In this document: positions 37,232 to 46,073 of the stretch, piece by piece
Numbering within the stretch: position 1 is the stretch's first letter
Layout of the letters: every line of letters starts with the position of its first letter
Assembly: GCF_017814915.1 (NCBI RefSeq)
Contig: NZ_JAGIPZ010000002.1
Location: forward strand, 341,084 to 405,083
Reading direction: 5' to 3'
DNA length: 64,000 nucleotides
DNA from: Herbaspirillum sp. LeCh32-8
Lineage (GTDB): Bacteria; Pseudomonadota; Gammaproteobacteria; Burkholderiales; Burkholderiaceae_D
The notes under the pieces: model-generated
What the model was told of the DNA's origin: nothing
Seen by the model: the letters and a program-made list of their open reading frames with translations, nothing else
Databases searched by the model: none
Made by a program: the position numbers and the translations under genes

Positions 37232-37393
37232 GCAAAGGTCTCAGTATTTTTTGTTGCGCTGCAAATAAAAAAGCCGTTTTTTGGAAAGCTGGATGAAGGT
37301 TTCGGCTTCTTAGAATAGTCCCGCAAATCAATAAGAATTCAACAAGAAGCAGAAGATGGCGATCGACCATCCCACCAAAAGGAGACAATCATA

Positions 37394-38449
37394 ATGCGTC
37401 GTGACGCTCGTGTGTTCCAGGCATCCAAGACTTTCCCCCTGCGCCGTTCGCTGCTGGCCCTGGGCGCTACCGCCATCGCCGCCGCCGCGTTGTCGCTGGC
37501 GGCCCCGCAGGCGCGTGCCGCCGACAAGATCACCATCATGGTGGGCGGCATCAACAAGCTGATCTACCTGCCGCCCAAGCTGGCCGAGAACCTGGGTTAC
37601 TTCAAGGAAGAAGGCCTGGACGTCGAGCTGCAGTCGCAGCCGGCCGGCGTGGACGCTGAAAACGAATTGCTGGCCGGCGCCGTGCAGGCGGTGGTCGGTT
37701 ACTACGACCATTCCATCGACTTGCAAAGCAAGGGCAAGGAAATCACCTCGATCACCCAGCTGCTGCTGGTGCCAGGCGGCATGGAGATGGTGCGCTCGGA
37801 TCTGGCCGGCAGCGTCAAGAGCATGGCCGACCTGAAGGGCAAGACGCTGGGCGTGACCGGCCTCGGCTCTTCCTCCAGCTTCATCGCGCAATACCTGGCC
37901 AGCCGCGCCGGCCTGAAGTCGGGCGACTACTCGATGTTGCCGGTGGGCGCGGGCAATACCCTGATCGCCGCCTTCAAGCAAAAGCGCATCGACGTGGCCT
38001 GGACCACCGAGCCGACCACTTCCATCCTCCTGGCCTCGGGCGACGCCAAGGTGCTGGTCGACATGAGCAGCGTGGACGGCACGCGCAACGCGCTGGGCGG
38101 CCTGTACCCGGCCTCCAGCCTGTACGTCAACCGCGCCTGGATGAACAGCCACAAGGCCGAGTCGCAAAAACTGGCGCGCGCCTTCGTCAAGACGCTGAAG
38201 TACATCCAGACCCACACGCCCGAAGAGATCGCCGACAAGATGCCCAAGGACTACTACGGCGGCAACAAGGCCATCTACGTGCAGGCGCTGAAGGCCTCGA
38301 TGCCGATGTACTCGCCCGACGGCAAGATGCCGGCCGGCGGTCCCGAGCAGGTGCTCAAGGTGATGGCCGGCTTCAACCCCAACATCAAGGGCAAGAACAT
38401 CGACCTGTCCAAGACCTACACCAACGAGTTCGTGGACCAGGTCAAGTGA
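37394..38449 (+). CDS. ABC substrate-binding protein, NitT/TauT type, copy 1
   Basis: 351 residues. An N-terminal signal with a twin-arginine-like start (P-L-R-R-S-L-L-A-L-G) and cleavage near A-R-A. The mature part is an NMT1/SsuA-like protein: T-I-M-V-G-G-I-N-K near the start, L-A-E-N-L-G-Y-F-K-E-E-G-L, Q-S-Q-P-A-G-V-D-A-E and T-E-P-T. Such proteins bind sulfonates, nitrate, thiamine precursors or aromatic acids. GGAG lies 9 nt before the ATG and a lone TAGAAT (37311-37316) is the best -10 box. The next gene is a clear duplicate. The usual ligand cannot be read from sequence. Confidence 0.9.
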   Translation: MRRDARVFQASKTFPLRRSLLALGATAIAAAALSLAAPQARAADKITIMVGGINKLIYLPPKLAENLGYFKEEGLDVELQSQPAGVDAENELLAGAVQAVVGYYDHSIDLQSKGKEITSITQLLLVPGGMEMVRSDLAGSVKSMADLKGKTLGVTGLGSSSSFIAQYLASRAGLKSGDYSMLPVGAGNTLIAAFKQKRIDVAWTTEPTTSILLASGDAKVLVDMSSVDGTRNALGGLYPASSLYVNRAWMNSHKAESQKLARAFVKTLKYIQTHTPEEIADKMPKDYYGGNKAIYVQALKASMPMYSPDGKMPAGGPEQVLKVMAGFNPNIKGKNIDLSKTYTNEFVDQVK

Positions 38450-38454
38450 TCCAC

Positions 38455-38479
38455 CGGGCAGGCAAAACAGACCTGCCCG
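38455..38479 (+). promoter_or_regulatory. Hairpin between the two binding-protein genes
   Basis: CGGGCAGG (38455-38462) pairs with CCTGCCCG (38472-38479). No U-run follows. Such intercistronic stems often protect the upstream mRNA end and raise binding-protein output relative to the membrane subunits. Confidence 0.6.
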
Positions 38480-38518
38480 ATAAGACATAAAATCCGCATC
38501 CATCTTCAGGAGACAAGA

Positions 38519-39535
38519 ATGAGCAAGAACATGCGCCGCACCGTCCTTTCGCTGGCCGTAGCCGCCGCTGCCCTGGCCGCGCTGCCGGGCCAGGCCTCGG
38601 CAGCCGACAGCAAGATCACCATCATGGTGGGCGGCATCAACAAGATGGTCTACCTGCCGGCCAAGCTGGCCGAGCAACTGGGCTACTTCAAGGAAGAAGG
38701 CCTGAACGTCGAGCTGCAGTCGCAGCCGGCCGGCGTGGATGCCGAGAACGAACTGCTGGCCGGCGCCGTGCAGGCGGTGGTGGGCTTCTATGACCACTCC
38801 ATCGACCTGCAGACCAAGGGTAAGGAAATCACCGCCATCACCATCCTCGGCCAGGTGCCGGGCGAAGTCGAACTGGTCGGCACCAAGGCCGCCGTCAACT
38901 TCAAGAGTATGGCCGATGCCAAGGGCAAGACCCTGGGCGTGACCGGCCTGGGTTCGTCGACCAACTTCCTGACCCAATACCTGGCCTCGCGCCACGGCAT
39001 CACCTCCAAGGAATTCTCGGTGCTGCCGGTGGGCGCCGACAATACCTTCATCGCCGCCATGAAGCAGGGCCGCATCGATGCCGGCATGACCACCGAGCCG
39101 ACCGCCTCGCAGCTGCTCAAGACCGGCGACGCCCAGGTGCTGATCGACATGCGCACTGTCGAAGGCACGGTCAAGGCGCTGGGCGGCCTGTACCCGGCTT
39201 CCAGCGTGTACGTGCAGCGCAGCTGGCTCAACGGTCACAAGGACGACGCCCAGAAGCTGGCGCGCGCCTTCGTCAAGACGCTCAAATTCATCCACACCCA
39301 CAGCGCCGAGCAGATCGCCGACAAGATGCCCAAGGACTACTACGGCAACAACAAACCGCTGTACGTGCAGGCGCTGAACAATTCGTTGCCGATGTATTCG
39401 CCGGACGGCAAGATGCCCAAGGGCGGTCCTGAAACCGTGCTGTCGGTGCTCGCGGGCTTCAACCCGAACGTCAAGGGCAAGCATGTGGATCTGTCGAAGA
39501 CCTACACCGACGAGTTTGTGAACCAAGTGAAATAA
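38519..39535 (+). CDS. ABC substrate-binding protein, NitT/TauT type, copy 2
   Basis: 338 residues with a Sec-type signal peptide (A-A-L-P-G-Q-A-S-A). It is collinear with copy 1 over the whole mature length, with the same T-I-M-V-G-G-I-N-K, Q-S-Q-P-A-G-V-D-A-E-N-E-L-L-A-G and A-D-K-M-P-K-D-Y-Y-G blocks, and even long DNA identities. They differ most in the ligand-contact regions (T-Q-L-L-L-V-P-G-G against T-I-L-G-Q-V-P-G-E). One importer therefore probably has two binding proteins of different specificity. GGAG precedes the ATG. Confidence 0.9.
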   Translation: MSKNMRRTVLSLAVAAAALAALPGQASAADSKITIMVGGINKMVYLPAKLAEQLGYFKEEGLNVELQSQPAGVDAENELLAGAVQAVVGFYDHSIDLQTKGKEITAITILGQVPGEVELVGTKAAVNFKSMADAKGKTLGVTGLGSSTNFLTQYLASRHGITSKEFSVLPVGADNTFIAAMKQGRIDAGMTTEPTASQLLKTGDAQVLIDMRTVEGTVKALGGLYPASSVYVQRSWLNGHKDDAQKLARAFVKTLKFIHTHSAEQIADKMPKDYYGNNKPLYVQALNNSLPMYSPDGKMPKGGPETVLSVLAGFNPNVKGKHVDLSKTYTDEFVNQVK

Positions 39536-39573
39536 GCACGCCGGGGCGGCGACATAGCCACCTCATAGAGGCT

Positions 39574-39660
39574 GCCATCCCTGCGAAAGCAGGGATCCAG
39601 TGGCGTACATGGCGCACCACGGGCCGAACGACACTGGGCCCCTGCTTTCGCAGGGGCGAC
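39574..39660. repeat. Dispersed intergenic inverted-repeat element, copy 2
   Basis: About 87 bp with arms at 39574-39601 and 39632-39660, each with the internal palindrome CCCTGCGAAAGCAGGG or its complement. It matches the element at 2384-2485 in the arms but not in the centre. It lies between the second binding-protein gene and the ATPase gene, inside the probable operon, without breaking a gene. Confidence 0.75.
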
Positions 39661-39765
39661 GCAGCCTGGATCAAACGCAGTCAGTTTTTACTACCGGACT
39701 ATTTACCAGCCATGATGCGTGTTGTCGCGTCAGGGCCTTCTTCAGCCTGAGAAAGAGCCATCGAG

Positions 39766-40593
39766 ATGAATGCGATCAACCAAAACGCCTTCGCCAAACC
39801 AGCCGGAGGCGCACAAGAAACGCCCGCCATCGAACTGCGCAACGTGACTTGCCGCTTCATCACCGCCGACGGCAAGGCCACCGTGGCCCTGCGCGACTTC
39901 TCCATGAGCGTGGGCCGCGGCGAGTTCGTGGCCGTGGTCGGCCCCACCGGTTGCGGCAAGTCGACCACGCTGTCGCTGATCACCGGCCTCTTGAAGCCGA
40001 CCATGGGCGAGGTGCGCGTGATGGGCCAGCCGGTCAACGGCATCGACCCGCGCATCGGCTTCGTGTTCCAGAACGACGCCGTGTTCCCGTGGCGCAGCGT
40101 GCGCGAGAACGTCGCCGCCGGCCCCATGTTCCGCGGCAAGCCCAAGGAGCAGGCGCACGCGCTGGCCGATGAGTGGATCCGCCGCGTGGGTCTGGACAAG
40201 TTCGGTGACCACTATCCGCACCAGCTGTCGGGCGGCATGCGCAAGCGCGTGGCGCTGGCCCAGACCTTCATCAACAGCCCCGAGATCCTGCTGATGGACG
40301 AGCCGTTCTCGGCGCTGGACATGCAGACCCGCACCCTGATGCAGGACGAGCTGCTGCGATTGTGGTCGGCCCATTCCGGCTCGGTGGTGTTCGTCACCCA
40401 CGACCTGGAAGAGGCGATCGCGCTGGCCGACAAGGTCTACGTGCTGACTGCGCGCCCGGCCACGCTGAAGAGCGTCTACCCGATCGACCTGCCGCGTCCG
40501 CGCGTCATGGAAGAGGTGCGCTACGAGCAGCGCTTCATCGACATCTCGCGCAAGATCTGGGCCGATCTGCGCGAAGAAGTCCACATCGCCTGA
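39766..40593 (+). CDS. ABC transporter ATPase, NitT/TauT type
   Basis: 275 residues. Walker A G-P-T-G-C-G-K-S-T-T, Q-loop F-Q-N-D-A-V-F-P-W, signature L-S-G-G-M-R-K-R-V-A-L-A-Q, Walker B I-L-L-M-D-E-P-F-S-A-L-D and H-loop F-V-T-H-D-L-E-E-A. It belongs to the SsuB/TauB/NrtD class. It energises the permease that follows 36 bp later. 230 bp with the repeat element separate it from the binding proteins, so it may need read-through or its own promoter. Confidence 0.94.
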   Translation: MNAINQNAFAKPAGGAQETPAIELRNVTCRFITADGKATVALRDFSMSVGRGEFVAVVGPTGCGKSTTLSLITGLLKPTMGEVRVMGQPVNGIDPRIGFVFQNDAVFPWRSVRENVAAGPMFRGKPKEQAHALADEWIRRVGLDKFGDHYPHQLSGGMRKRVALAQTFINSPEILLMDEPFSALDMQTRTLMQDELLRLWSAHSGSVVFVTHDLEEAIALADKVYVLTARPATLKSVYPIDLPRPRVMEEVRYEQRFIDISRKIWADLREEVHIA

Positions 40594-40629
40594 GCGCGGC
40601 GTGACCGAACCGAATTCAAGGAAAAACAG

Positions 40630-41505
40630 GTGAGCAACATGACACAAGCAAACGCAGCACAAGCAACCCAGGGCGCGGCATCGATGGACATCGCCGCGGT
40701 GGAAGCAGAAGCCCAGCGCAAGATCCGCGCGCGCCGCAACCTGGTGATCGGCCTGCGCATCGCCATCCTGGTGGTGGTGCTGGGCGGCTGGGAACTCTTC
40801 GCCCGTATCGGCTGGATCGATCCCTTCTTCTTCTCGCAGCCTTCGCTGATCGTAATCCAGATCTATGACTGGATGGTGGAAGGCACCTCGCAGGGCCCGT
40901 TGTGGACCCAGGTGCTGGTGACGCTGGAAGAGACCGTGCTGGGCTTCCTGATCGGCTCGGTGGCGGGCGTGATCGCCGGCATCGTGCTGGGTCGCAACAA
41001 GCTGCTCTCCGACGTGTTCAGCCTCTACATCCAGATCGCCAACTCGATCCCGCGCGTGGTGCTGGGCTCGATCTTCGTGATCGCCTTCGGCCTGGGCATG
41101 GCCTCCAAGGTCGCGCTGGCGGTGGTGATGGTGTTCTTCGTGGTGTTCGCCAACGCCTTCCAGGGCGTGCGCGAAGCCGACCGCTACATGATCGCCAACG
41201 CCCAGATCCTGGGCGCCTCGCGCCGCCAGGTGACGACCGCGGTGGTGATCCCGTCGGCGCTGTCGTGGATCCTGGCCAGCCTGCACGTGAGCTTCGGCTT
41301 CGCCCTGGTGGGCGCGGTGGTGGGCGAGTTCCTGGGTTCCAAGCAGGGTATCGGCCTGTTGATCTCGACCGCGCAGGGCGCGTTCAATGCCAGCGGCGTG
41401 TTTGCGGCGATGATCGTGCTGGCGGTGGTGGCGCTGGCGGCGGACTGGCTGCTGCATGCGCTGGAGCGTCGCCTGCTGAAGTGGCGTCCGCAGTCCTTCC
41501 AATAA
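40630..41505 (+). CDS. ABC transporter permease, NitT/TauT type
   Basis: 291 residues from the GTG at 40630, with AAGGA 7 nt upstream; an ATG three codons later is an alternative. Six membrane helices and the EAA loop A-N-A-Q-I-L-G-A-S-R-R-Q-V-T-T-A-V-V-I-P-S-A, typical for SsuC/TauC permeases. It forms the channel for the two binding proteins upstream. Confidence 0.93.
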   Translation: MSNMTQANAAQATQGAASMDIAAVEAEAQRKIRARRNLVIGLRIAILVVVLGGWELFARIGWIDPFFFSQPSLIVIQIYDWMVEGTSQGPLWTQVLVTLEETVLGFLIGSVAGVIAGIVLGRNKLLSDVFSLYIQIANSIPRVVLGSIFVIAFGLGMASKVALAVVMVFFVVFANAFQGVREADRYMIANAQILGASRRQVTTAVVIPSALSWILASLHVSFGFALVGAVVGEFLGSKQGIGLLISTAQGAFNASGVFAAMIVLAVVALAADWLLHALERRLLKWRPQSFQ

Positions 41506-41565
41506 GCCGGCGGCAAACGCTTTAAAATAGCGGCTACTGCTTCGAAGAGAGCAACACCGACACAC

Positions 41566-41601
41566 GCGGGGACACCGAGGCACAGGCTTCCGTGTCCCCG
41601 C
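41566..41601 (+). promoter_or_regulatory. 10-bp stem in the leader of the MFS gene
   Basis: GCGGGGACAC (41566-41575) pairs perfectly with GTGTCCCCGC (41592-41601), loop 16 nt, ending 28 bp before the MFS ATG. No U-run follows, so it is more likely a leader structure or operator than a terminator. Confidence 0.5.
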
Positions 41602-41629
41602 CGCCATTTCCGCGCCCAGATTCCAGTCC

Positions 41630-43060
41630 ATGTCCGCCCAACGCCCCGACCCGCTGTCAGAACCGCCCACCAAGCCTTCCGCGCAGTCGACTGCGCAGTC
41701 TTCAGATCTTTCGCAGCGCGCGCTGCTGTGGATCGTCGCCTCCGGCTTCTTCATGCAGACGCTGGACACCACCATCGTCAACACCGCCTTGCCGGCCATG
41801 GCGCACAGCCTGGGCGAGCCGGTGCTCAACATGCACCCGGTGGTGGTGGCCTATACGCTGACGATGGCGTCGCTGACGCCCGCCTCGGGCTGGCTGGCCG
41901 ACCGCTTCGGCACGCGCAAGATGTACTTCGCCACCATCCTGGTGTTCGTGATCGGCTCCATTCTTTGCGCTACCGCGCACACCTTGCCGCAGCTGCTGGC
42001 CGCGCGCGTGGTGCAGGGCATCGGCGGGTCGATGCTGCTGCCGGTGGGGCGGCTGGCGGTGCTGAGAAGCGTGCCGGGCGCGCAGTACATCGCGGCGCTG
42101 GCCTCGATTTCGATCGCCGGGCAGCTGGGGCCGGTGGTCGGCCCGGTACTGGGCGGCTGGTTGGTGGAGAGCCTGTCCTGGCACTGGATCTTCCTGATCA
42201 ACGTCCCCATCGGCACGGTCGGCATGCTGGCGGTGCTGCGCTTCCTGCCCAATGACCTGCTGCCGGCCGCCCCGAGGTTCGACGTGCTGGGCTGCGCCTT
42301 GTTGTCGGGTTGCATGGTGGCGTTCTCGCTGGCGCTGGATGTGCCGTTCGACACGTATCGCGGCGCCTGGAGCGCGGCCTTGTTTGCGCTGGCTGCGCTC
42401 ACCGTGTGGCTGTACTGGCTGCATGCGCGCCGCCATGAGCGGCCGCTGTTCCGACTGGGTCTGTTCGGGGAGCCCAACTTCAGCATCGGCCTGGCCGGCA
42501 ACCTGGTGTGCCGCGTCGGTTCTTCTGCGGTGCCGTTCCTGCTGCCGCTGCTGCTGCAGGTGCGGCTCGGTTATTCACCGCTGCACGCCGGCCTGGTGCT
42601 GCTGCCGGCGGCCATCGCCGGCACCATCGCCAAGCCCTGGATCGCGCCGCTGGTCAAGCGCTACGGCTACGACAACTTCCTGCTGGTCAACACCATCGTG
42701 GTGGGCGGCGCCATCGTCTCTTTTGCGCTGATCACACCGGACTGGCCGATCGCGGTGGGCATCGCCCAACTGGCGGTGTTCGGCGCGGCCAACTCGATGC
42801 AATTCGCGGCGATGAACAGCGTCACCCTGAAGGGATTGAACAAAAGCGACGCCGGTAGCGGCAACAGCCTGTTTTCGATGGTGCAGATGTTGGCCATCGG
42901 ACTGGGGGTGACCATTGGCGGCACCCTGGTCAACCTGTTCAAGGATCCCTCGGGCGCGGCCACCAGCTTCAGCTTCCAGATCACTTTCGTCATCGTGGGC
43001 GTGATCACGCTGCTGTCGGCGTGGGTGTTTCGCAAGATGGATCCGCGCTACTTCAAATAA
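41630..43060 (+). CDS. MFS transporter, DHA2 (EmrB/MdtD-like) family
   Basis: 476 residues. Fourteen predicted helices fit the DHA2 family. Helix 1 has F-M-Q-T-L-D-T-T-I-V-N-T-A-L-P-A-M-A, a DHA2 signature, followed by L-A-D-R-F-G-T-R-K-M and R-V-V-Q-G-I-G-G-S-M-L-L-P-V-G-R. It resembles E. coli MdtD. The probable role is proton-driven efflux of drugs or metabolites; the substrate is unknown. It ends at a terminator. Confidence 0.9.
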   Translation: MSAQRPDPLSEPPTKPSAQSTAQSSDLSQRALLWIVASGFFMQTLDTTIVNTALPAMAHSLGEPVLNMHPVVVAYTLTMASLTPASGWLADRFGTRKMYFATILVFVIGSILCATAHTLPQLLAARVVQGIGGSMLLPVGRLAVLRSVPGAQYIAALASISIAGQLGPVVGPVLGGWLVESLSWHWIFLINVPIGTVGMLAVLRFLPNDLLPAAPRFDVLGCALLSGCMVAFSLALDVPFDTYRGAWSAALFALAALTVWLYWLHARRHERPLFRLGLFGEPNFSIGLAGNLVCRVGSSAVPFLLPLLLQVRLGYSPLHAGLVLLPAAIAGTIAKPWIAPLVKRYGYDNFLLVNTIVVGGAIVSFALITPDWPIAVGIAQLAVFGAANSMQFAAMNSVTLKGLNKSDAGSGNSLFSMVQMLAIGLGVTIGGTLVNLFKDPSGAATSFSFQITFVIVGVITLLSAWVFRKMDPRYFK

Positions 43061-43072
43061 TCCACAGGACGT

Positions 43073-43100
43073 AAAAAAGCCGCCCTCGGGCGGCTTTTTT
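43073..43100 (+). terminator. Terminator between the MFS gene and piuC
   Basis: AAAAAAGCCGCCC, TC loop, GGGCGGCTTTTTT. It is symmetrical and can end both convergent units. Confidence 0.9.
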
Positions 43101-43132
43101 GCTTTCACCATTTTTCTACCGGCGAAAGCGCA

Positions 43133-43819
43133 TCAGGTATCGCTCCACTGCCGCAGCAGGTTGTGATAACAGCCCACCAGCGTGCGCCGCGCCAGCGCAT
43201 CGGCGTCGCTCTGGTTCAGGCGCTGGATGGCGTTGTCCATGTCAAACAGCATGTTGCGCCGGCCGTCGTCGCGCACCAGGCTCTGCACCCAGAAGAAACT
43301 CGCCACCCGCACGCCGCGCGTTACCGGGGTGACCGTGTGCAGGCTGGTGGCCGGGTACAGCACCAGGTCGCCGGCATCGAGCTTGACGGTGTGCATGCCG
43401 TAGGTGTCGTCAATCTGCAGCTCGCCGCCGTCGTACTCCGCGGCGTCCTTCAGGAACAGCGTGGCCGAGACGTCGGTGCGCAGCTTGCGGCCGCTGTGCG
43501 GGTGAATGCGCACACTGCCGTCCACATGCGCGCCGAAGGTCATGCCTTCGCCGTAGCGGTTGAACATGGGCGGGTAGATCAGGTTGGGCAGGGCGGCGCT
43601 GATGAAGCGCGGATGGCGTTCCAGCGCGCCGACGATGATGCGCTGGCATTGCAGCGCCACGTCGGAGCGTTCGTCGATCTGCTGGTTGAACTTCACCGGC
43701 GCGCCCTGGTAACCCGCAGTCACGCGGCCGTCCACCCAAGCGTCGCCGGCATCGTCCAGCAGCCGTCGCACGGCCTTGACCTGTTCATCGTCGAGCAGCT
43801 TGGGGATGGTGATCAGCAT
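43133..43819 (-). CDS. piuC: Fe(II)-dependent PKHD-type hydroxylase PiuC/YbiX
   Basis: 228 residues, the standard length. The 2-oxoglutarate/Fe(II) dioxygenase core has the metal triad as H-V-D (in G-A-H-V-D-G-S) and a distal His (S-L-H-T-V-T-P-V-T-R-G), with R-G-V-R-V-A-S-F-F-W-V-Q-S as the family signature at the oxoglutarate site. YbiX lies next to fiu in E. coli; PiuC goes with PiuA in Pseudomonas. It is thought to act on imported catechol siderophores. It is 25 bp downstream of the receptor gene and in the same operon. Confidence 0.93.
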   Translation of the reverse strand: MLITIPKLLDDEQVKAVRRLLDDAGDAWVDGRVTAGYQGAPVKFNQQIDERSDVALQCQRIIVGALERHPRFISAALPNLIYPPMFNRYGEGMTFGAHVDGSVRIHPHSGRKLRTDVSATLFLKDAAEYDGGELQIDDTYGMHTVKLDAGDLVLYPATSLHTVTPVTRGVRVASFFWVQSLVRDDGRRNMLFDMDNAIQRLNQSDADALARRTLVGCYHNLLRQWSDT

Positions 43820-43844
43820 GGGTGGCGGCTTCCTGTCTTCCTGG

Positions 43845-46073
43845 TTACATGCGGTAGTTGACCGACAGCATCGCGGTGCGGCCCGAACCCGGGACCGAGC
43901 GACCGCCGTCGGACTGGATCAGCGCATCGTAATACATCTTGTTGCTCAGGTTGAACAGGTTCAGGCGGATGTCATAGGCCTTCTGCGTGTAGGCCACGGT
44001 GGCATCCCAGCGGGTGTAGCCGCCCACCTGGACGGTATTGGTGGCGTTGGCGTAGCGCTGCGACATGTAGGTCGCGCCGCCGCCGACTTGCCAGTGCGGG
44101 GCGACGTCGTAGGTGGTCCAGGTGGTCAGCGTGTGCTTGGGCGTGTTGACCGGAATCTTGCCCAGCGTGCCGTCAACTGCGGAAGCGCCGATCACCTGGG
44201 CGTCCAGGTAGGTGTAGTTGGCGGCGACCTGCCACTCGCGGGTGATGCGACCGGTAGCGCCGGCGCGCGCGCCGTTCACGCGCACCGTGCCTTGCAGCTC
44301 GTAGACGCCGGTCGAGACCTGGCTGCGCGCGTTCTGCTTGGTGATCTGGAAGGCGGCGGCGTTCAGCGCCAGGCCTTGCGCCACGTCCCACTTGCCGCCG
44401 AGCTCATAGGAACGGTTCTTTTCCGGATCCAGGTTCTGCTGGCCGGTGGTGCCGGTCAATTGTTCCAGCGACGGGTTGAACGAGGTGCCGTAGGAGACGT
44501 AGTAGGACTGCGCCGCCGTCGGTTGCCAGATCGCGCCGGCGCGCACCGAGAGGAAGTTCACGGTCTGGCTGGCGGAGGCCAGCGCGGTGTTCTTGGCCGC
44601 AGCCGGGGTGTTGCCCGAGTTCAGCGAGTTGGTGATGCTGGCGATGTAGCGGTCAAAGCGCAGGCCGCCCACCAGCTTGAACTGCTTGTTCAGCTCCAGC
44701 GTGTCGCCGGCGTAGGCGGCGATGGTGTTGGCGCTGCCGCCCTGGCGGTTGCCGGCGACGTCGGCCACGCTGGCGCCGGCGGCGCTGTAGGTCGGACTGA
44801 CCACGGCGATACAGTCGGCATAGCCCGAGGTCGGGGTGCTGGCGCCGGTCAGGGCGACGCCGTTGCAGCTGCCGTTGCGGTAGTAGTTCTGGTTGTCGTA
44901 ACCGTCGTGGCCGACTTCAACGCCCACCAGCGCGTCATGCTTGATGCCGCCGGTGCTGAACTTGGCCGAGAGCTCGGTCTGGTTGAAGATGGAGTAATCG
45001 TGGATGTCGCGGTCGTGGCTCTGCGCGCGCACGTACAGGCTGGACAGCGGCAGGCTGCTGAAGGGCGTGGTCAGTGCGGTATAGCCTGCGCCGGACACGG
45101 TGCCGATGCCTTGCGGCGCGGTCTCGATGGCGTTGGTGTGCACATAATTGAACTGGGTCTGGTTGCGCAGCACGACGTCGGGCGTGATCTTGTGCTTGAT
45201 GCCTGCGTTGAGCGAGACCACATCCTGGTCGGTGCGGTCGCTGTTCAGGCCGTAGGCGGTGTCGCGGTCGACGCTGACCGGATGGCCGTTCAGCGGAGGC
45301 AGGCCGTAGTCGGGCTGGTCGTGGTTATGCTGGATCAGTGCCGACAGCGTGATCTCGGTCGGCGTGCCGATGCCCATCACATAGGAACCGGCCAGGCCGA
45401 AGTCCTGCACATTGGTCTGGTTGCGCGTGCTGGCCGCGCCGTTTTGCGCCATCGCCTCGATGCGCATGGCCGAGGTGTCCGACAGCGGGTGGTTGTAGTC
45501 GGCGGTGGTGCGCACCAGGCCGTTGGTGGTGACCGAGGCCGAGACTTCGGTAGACTGCTTCAGGTTGGCCTTCTTGGTCACCTGGTTGATGATGCCGCCG
45601 GTCGAGCCACGGCCGAACAGCATGGAGGACGGGCCCATCAGGACCTCGATCTCATCCATCGCGAAAGTGTCGCGGTAGTATTGGCCGCGGTCGCGGAAGC
45701 CGTCGAGGTAGATGTCGGTGCGCGCCGAGAAGCCGTTGAGGTTGATGTTGTTGCCGATCTGGCCGCCTTCGGCGCCGCCCAGCGTGATACCGGAGACATT
45801 GCGCAGCGCGTCCGACAGCGAACCCACGCCTTGCGACTGCATCTGCGCCTTGTTTACTACGGTGACCGACTGCGGCACGTCGTGCAGGTCGGCCGGCAGC
45901 TTGGTGATGGCGGTGGTAGTGGCGCCGAAGTCGTCGCGGCGACCCTCGACGGTGACCGGCGCCAACTGGCCGGCAGCGGAGGCATTGTTGGAATCAGCCT
46001 GCTGCGCATGCAGCGGCAGGGGAGCGGCGAACGCGGCGACCAGCGCAGCGGCAATCGGAGTGAGACGGTTCAT
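43845..46073 (-). CDS. fiu: TonB-dependent catecholate siderophore receptor, Fiu-like
   Basis: 742 residues. Signal peptide about 1-23 (A-A-L-V-A-A-F-A-A-P), plug domain about 50-180 with V-P-Q-S-V-T-V-V and G-R-G-S-T-G-G-I-I-N-Q, and a 22-strand barrel ending in the aromatic-rich C-terminus S-V-N-Y-R-M. It resembles Fiu/PiuA/BfrD receptors for catechol siderophores. A Fur-box-like site lies 140 bp upstream, as expected for an iron-repressed gene. The first gene of a fiu-piuC operon. Confidence 0.92.
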   Translation of the reverse strand: MNRLTPIAAALVAAFAAPLPLHAQQADSNNASAAGQLAPVTVEGRRDDFGATTTAITKLPADLHDVPQSVTVVNKAQMQSQGVGSLSDALRNVSGITLGGAEGGQIGNNINLNGFSARTDIYLDGFRDRGQYYRDTFAMDEIEVLMGPSSMLFGRGSTGGIINQVTKKANLKQSTEVSASVTTNGLVRTTADYNHPLSDTSAMRIEAMAQNGAASTRNQTNVQDFGLAGSYVMGIGTPTEITLSALIQHNHDQPDYGLPPLNGHPVSVDRDTAYGLNSDRTDQDVVSLNAGIKHKITPDVVLRNQTQFNYVHTNAIETAPQGIGTVSGAGYTALTTPFSSLPLSSLYVRAQSHDRDIHDYSIFNQTELSAKFSTGGIKHDALVGVEVGHDGYDNQNYYRNGSCNGVALTGASTPTSGYADCIAVVSPTYSAAGASVADVAGNRQGGSANTIAAYAGDTLELNKQFKLVGGLRFDRYIASITNSLNSGNTPAAAKNTALASASQTVNFLSVRAGAIWQPTAAQSYYVSYGTSFNPSLEQLTGTTGQQNLDPEKNRSYELGGKWDVAQGLALNAAAFQITKQNARSQVSTGVYELQGTVRVNGARAGATGRITREWQVAANYTYLDAQVIGASAVDGTLGKIPVNTPKHTLTTWTTYDVAPHWQVGGGATYMSQRYANATNTVQVGGYTRWDATVAYTQKAYDIRLNLFNLSNKMYYDALIQSDGGRSVPGSGRTAMLSVNYRM

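Noticed and set aside
37328-39526. A 732-codon minus-strand frame opposite the two binding-protein genes, with an apparent internal duplication
   Set aside because: The duplication merely mirrors the tandem duplication of the plus-strand genes.
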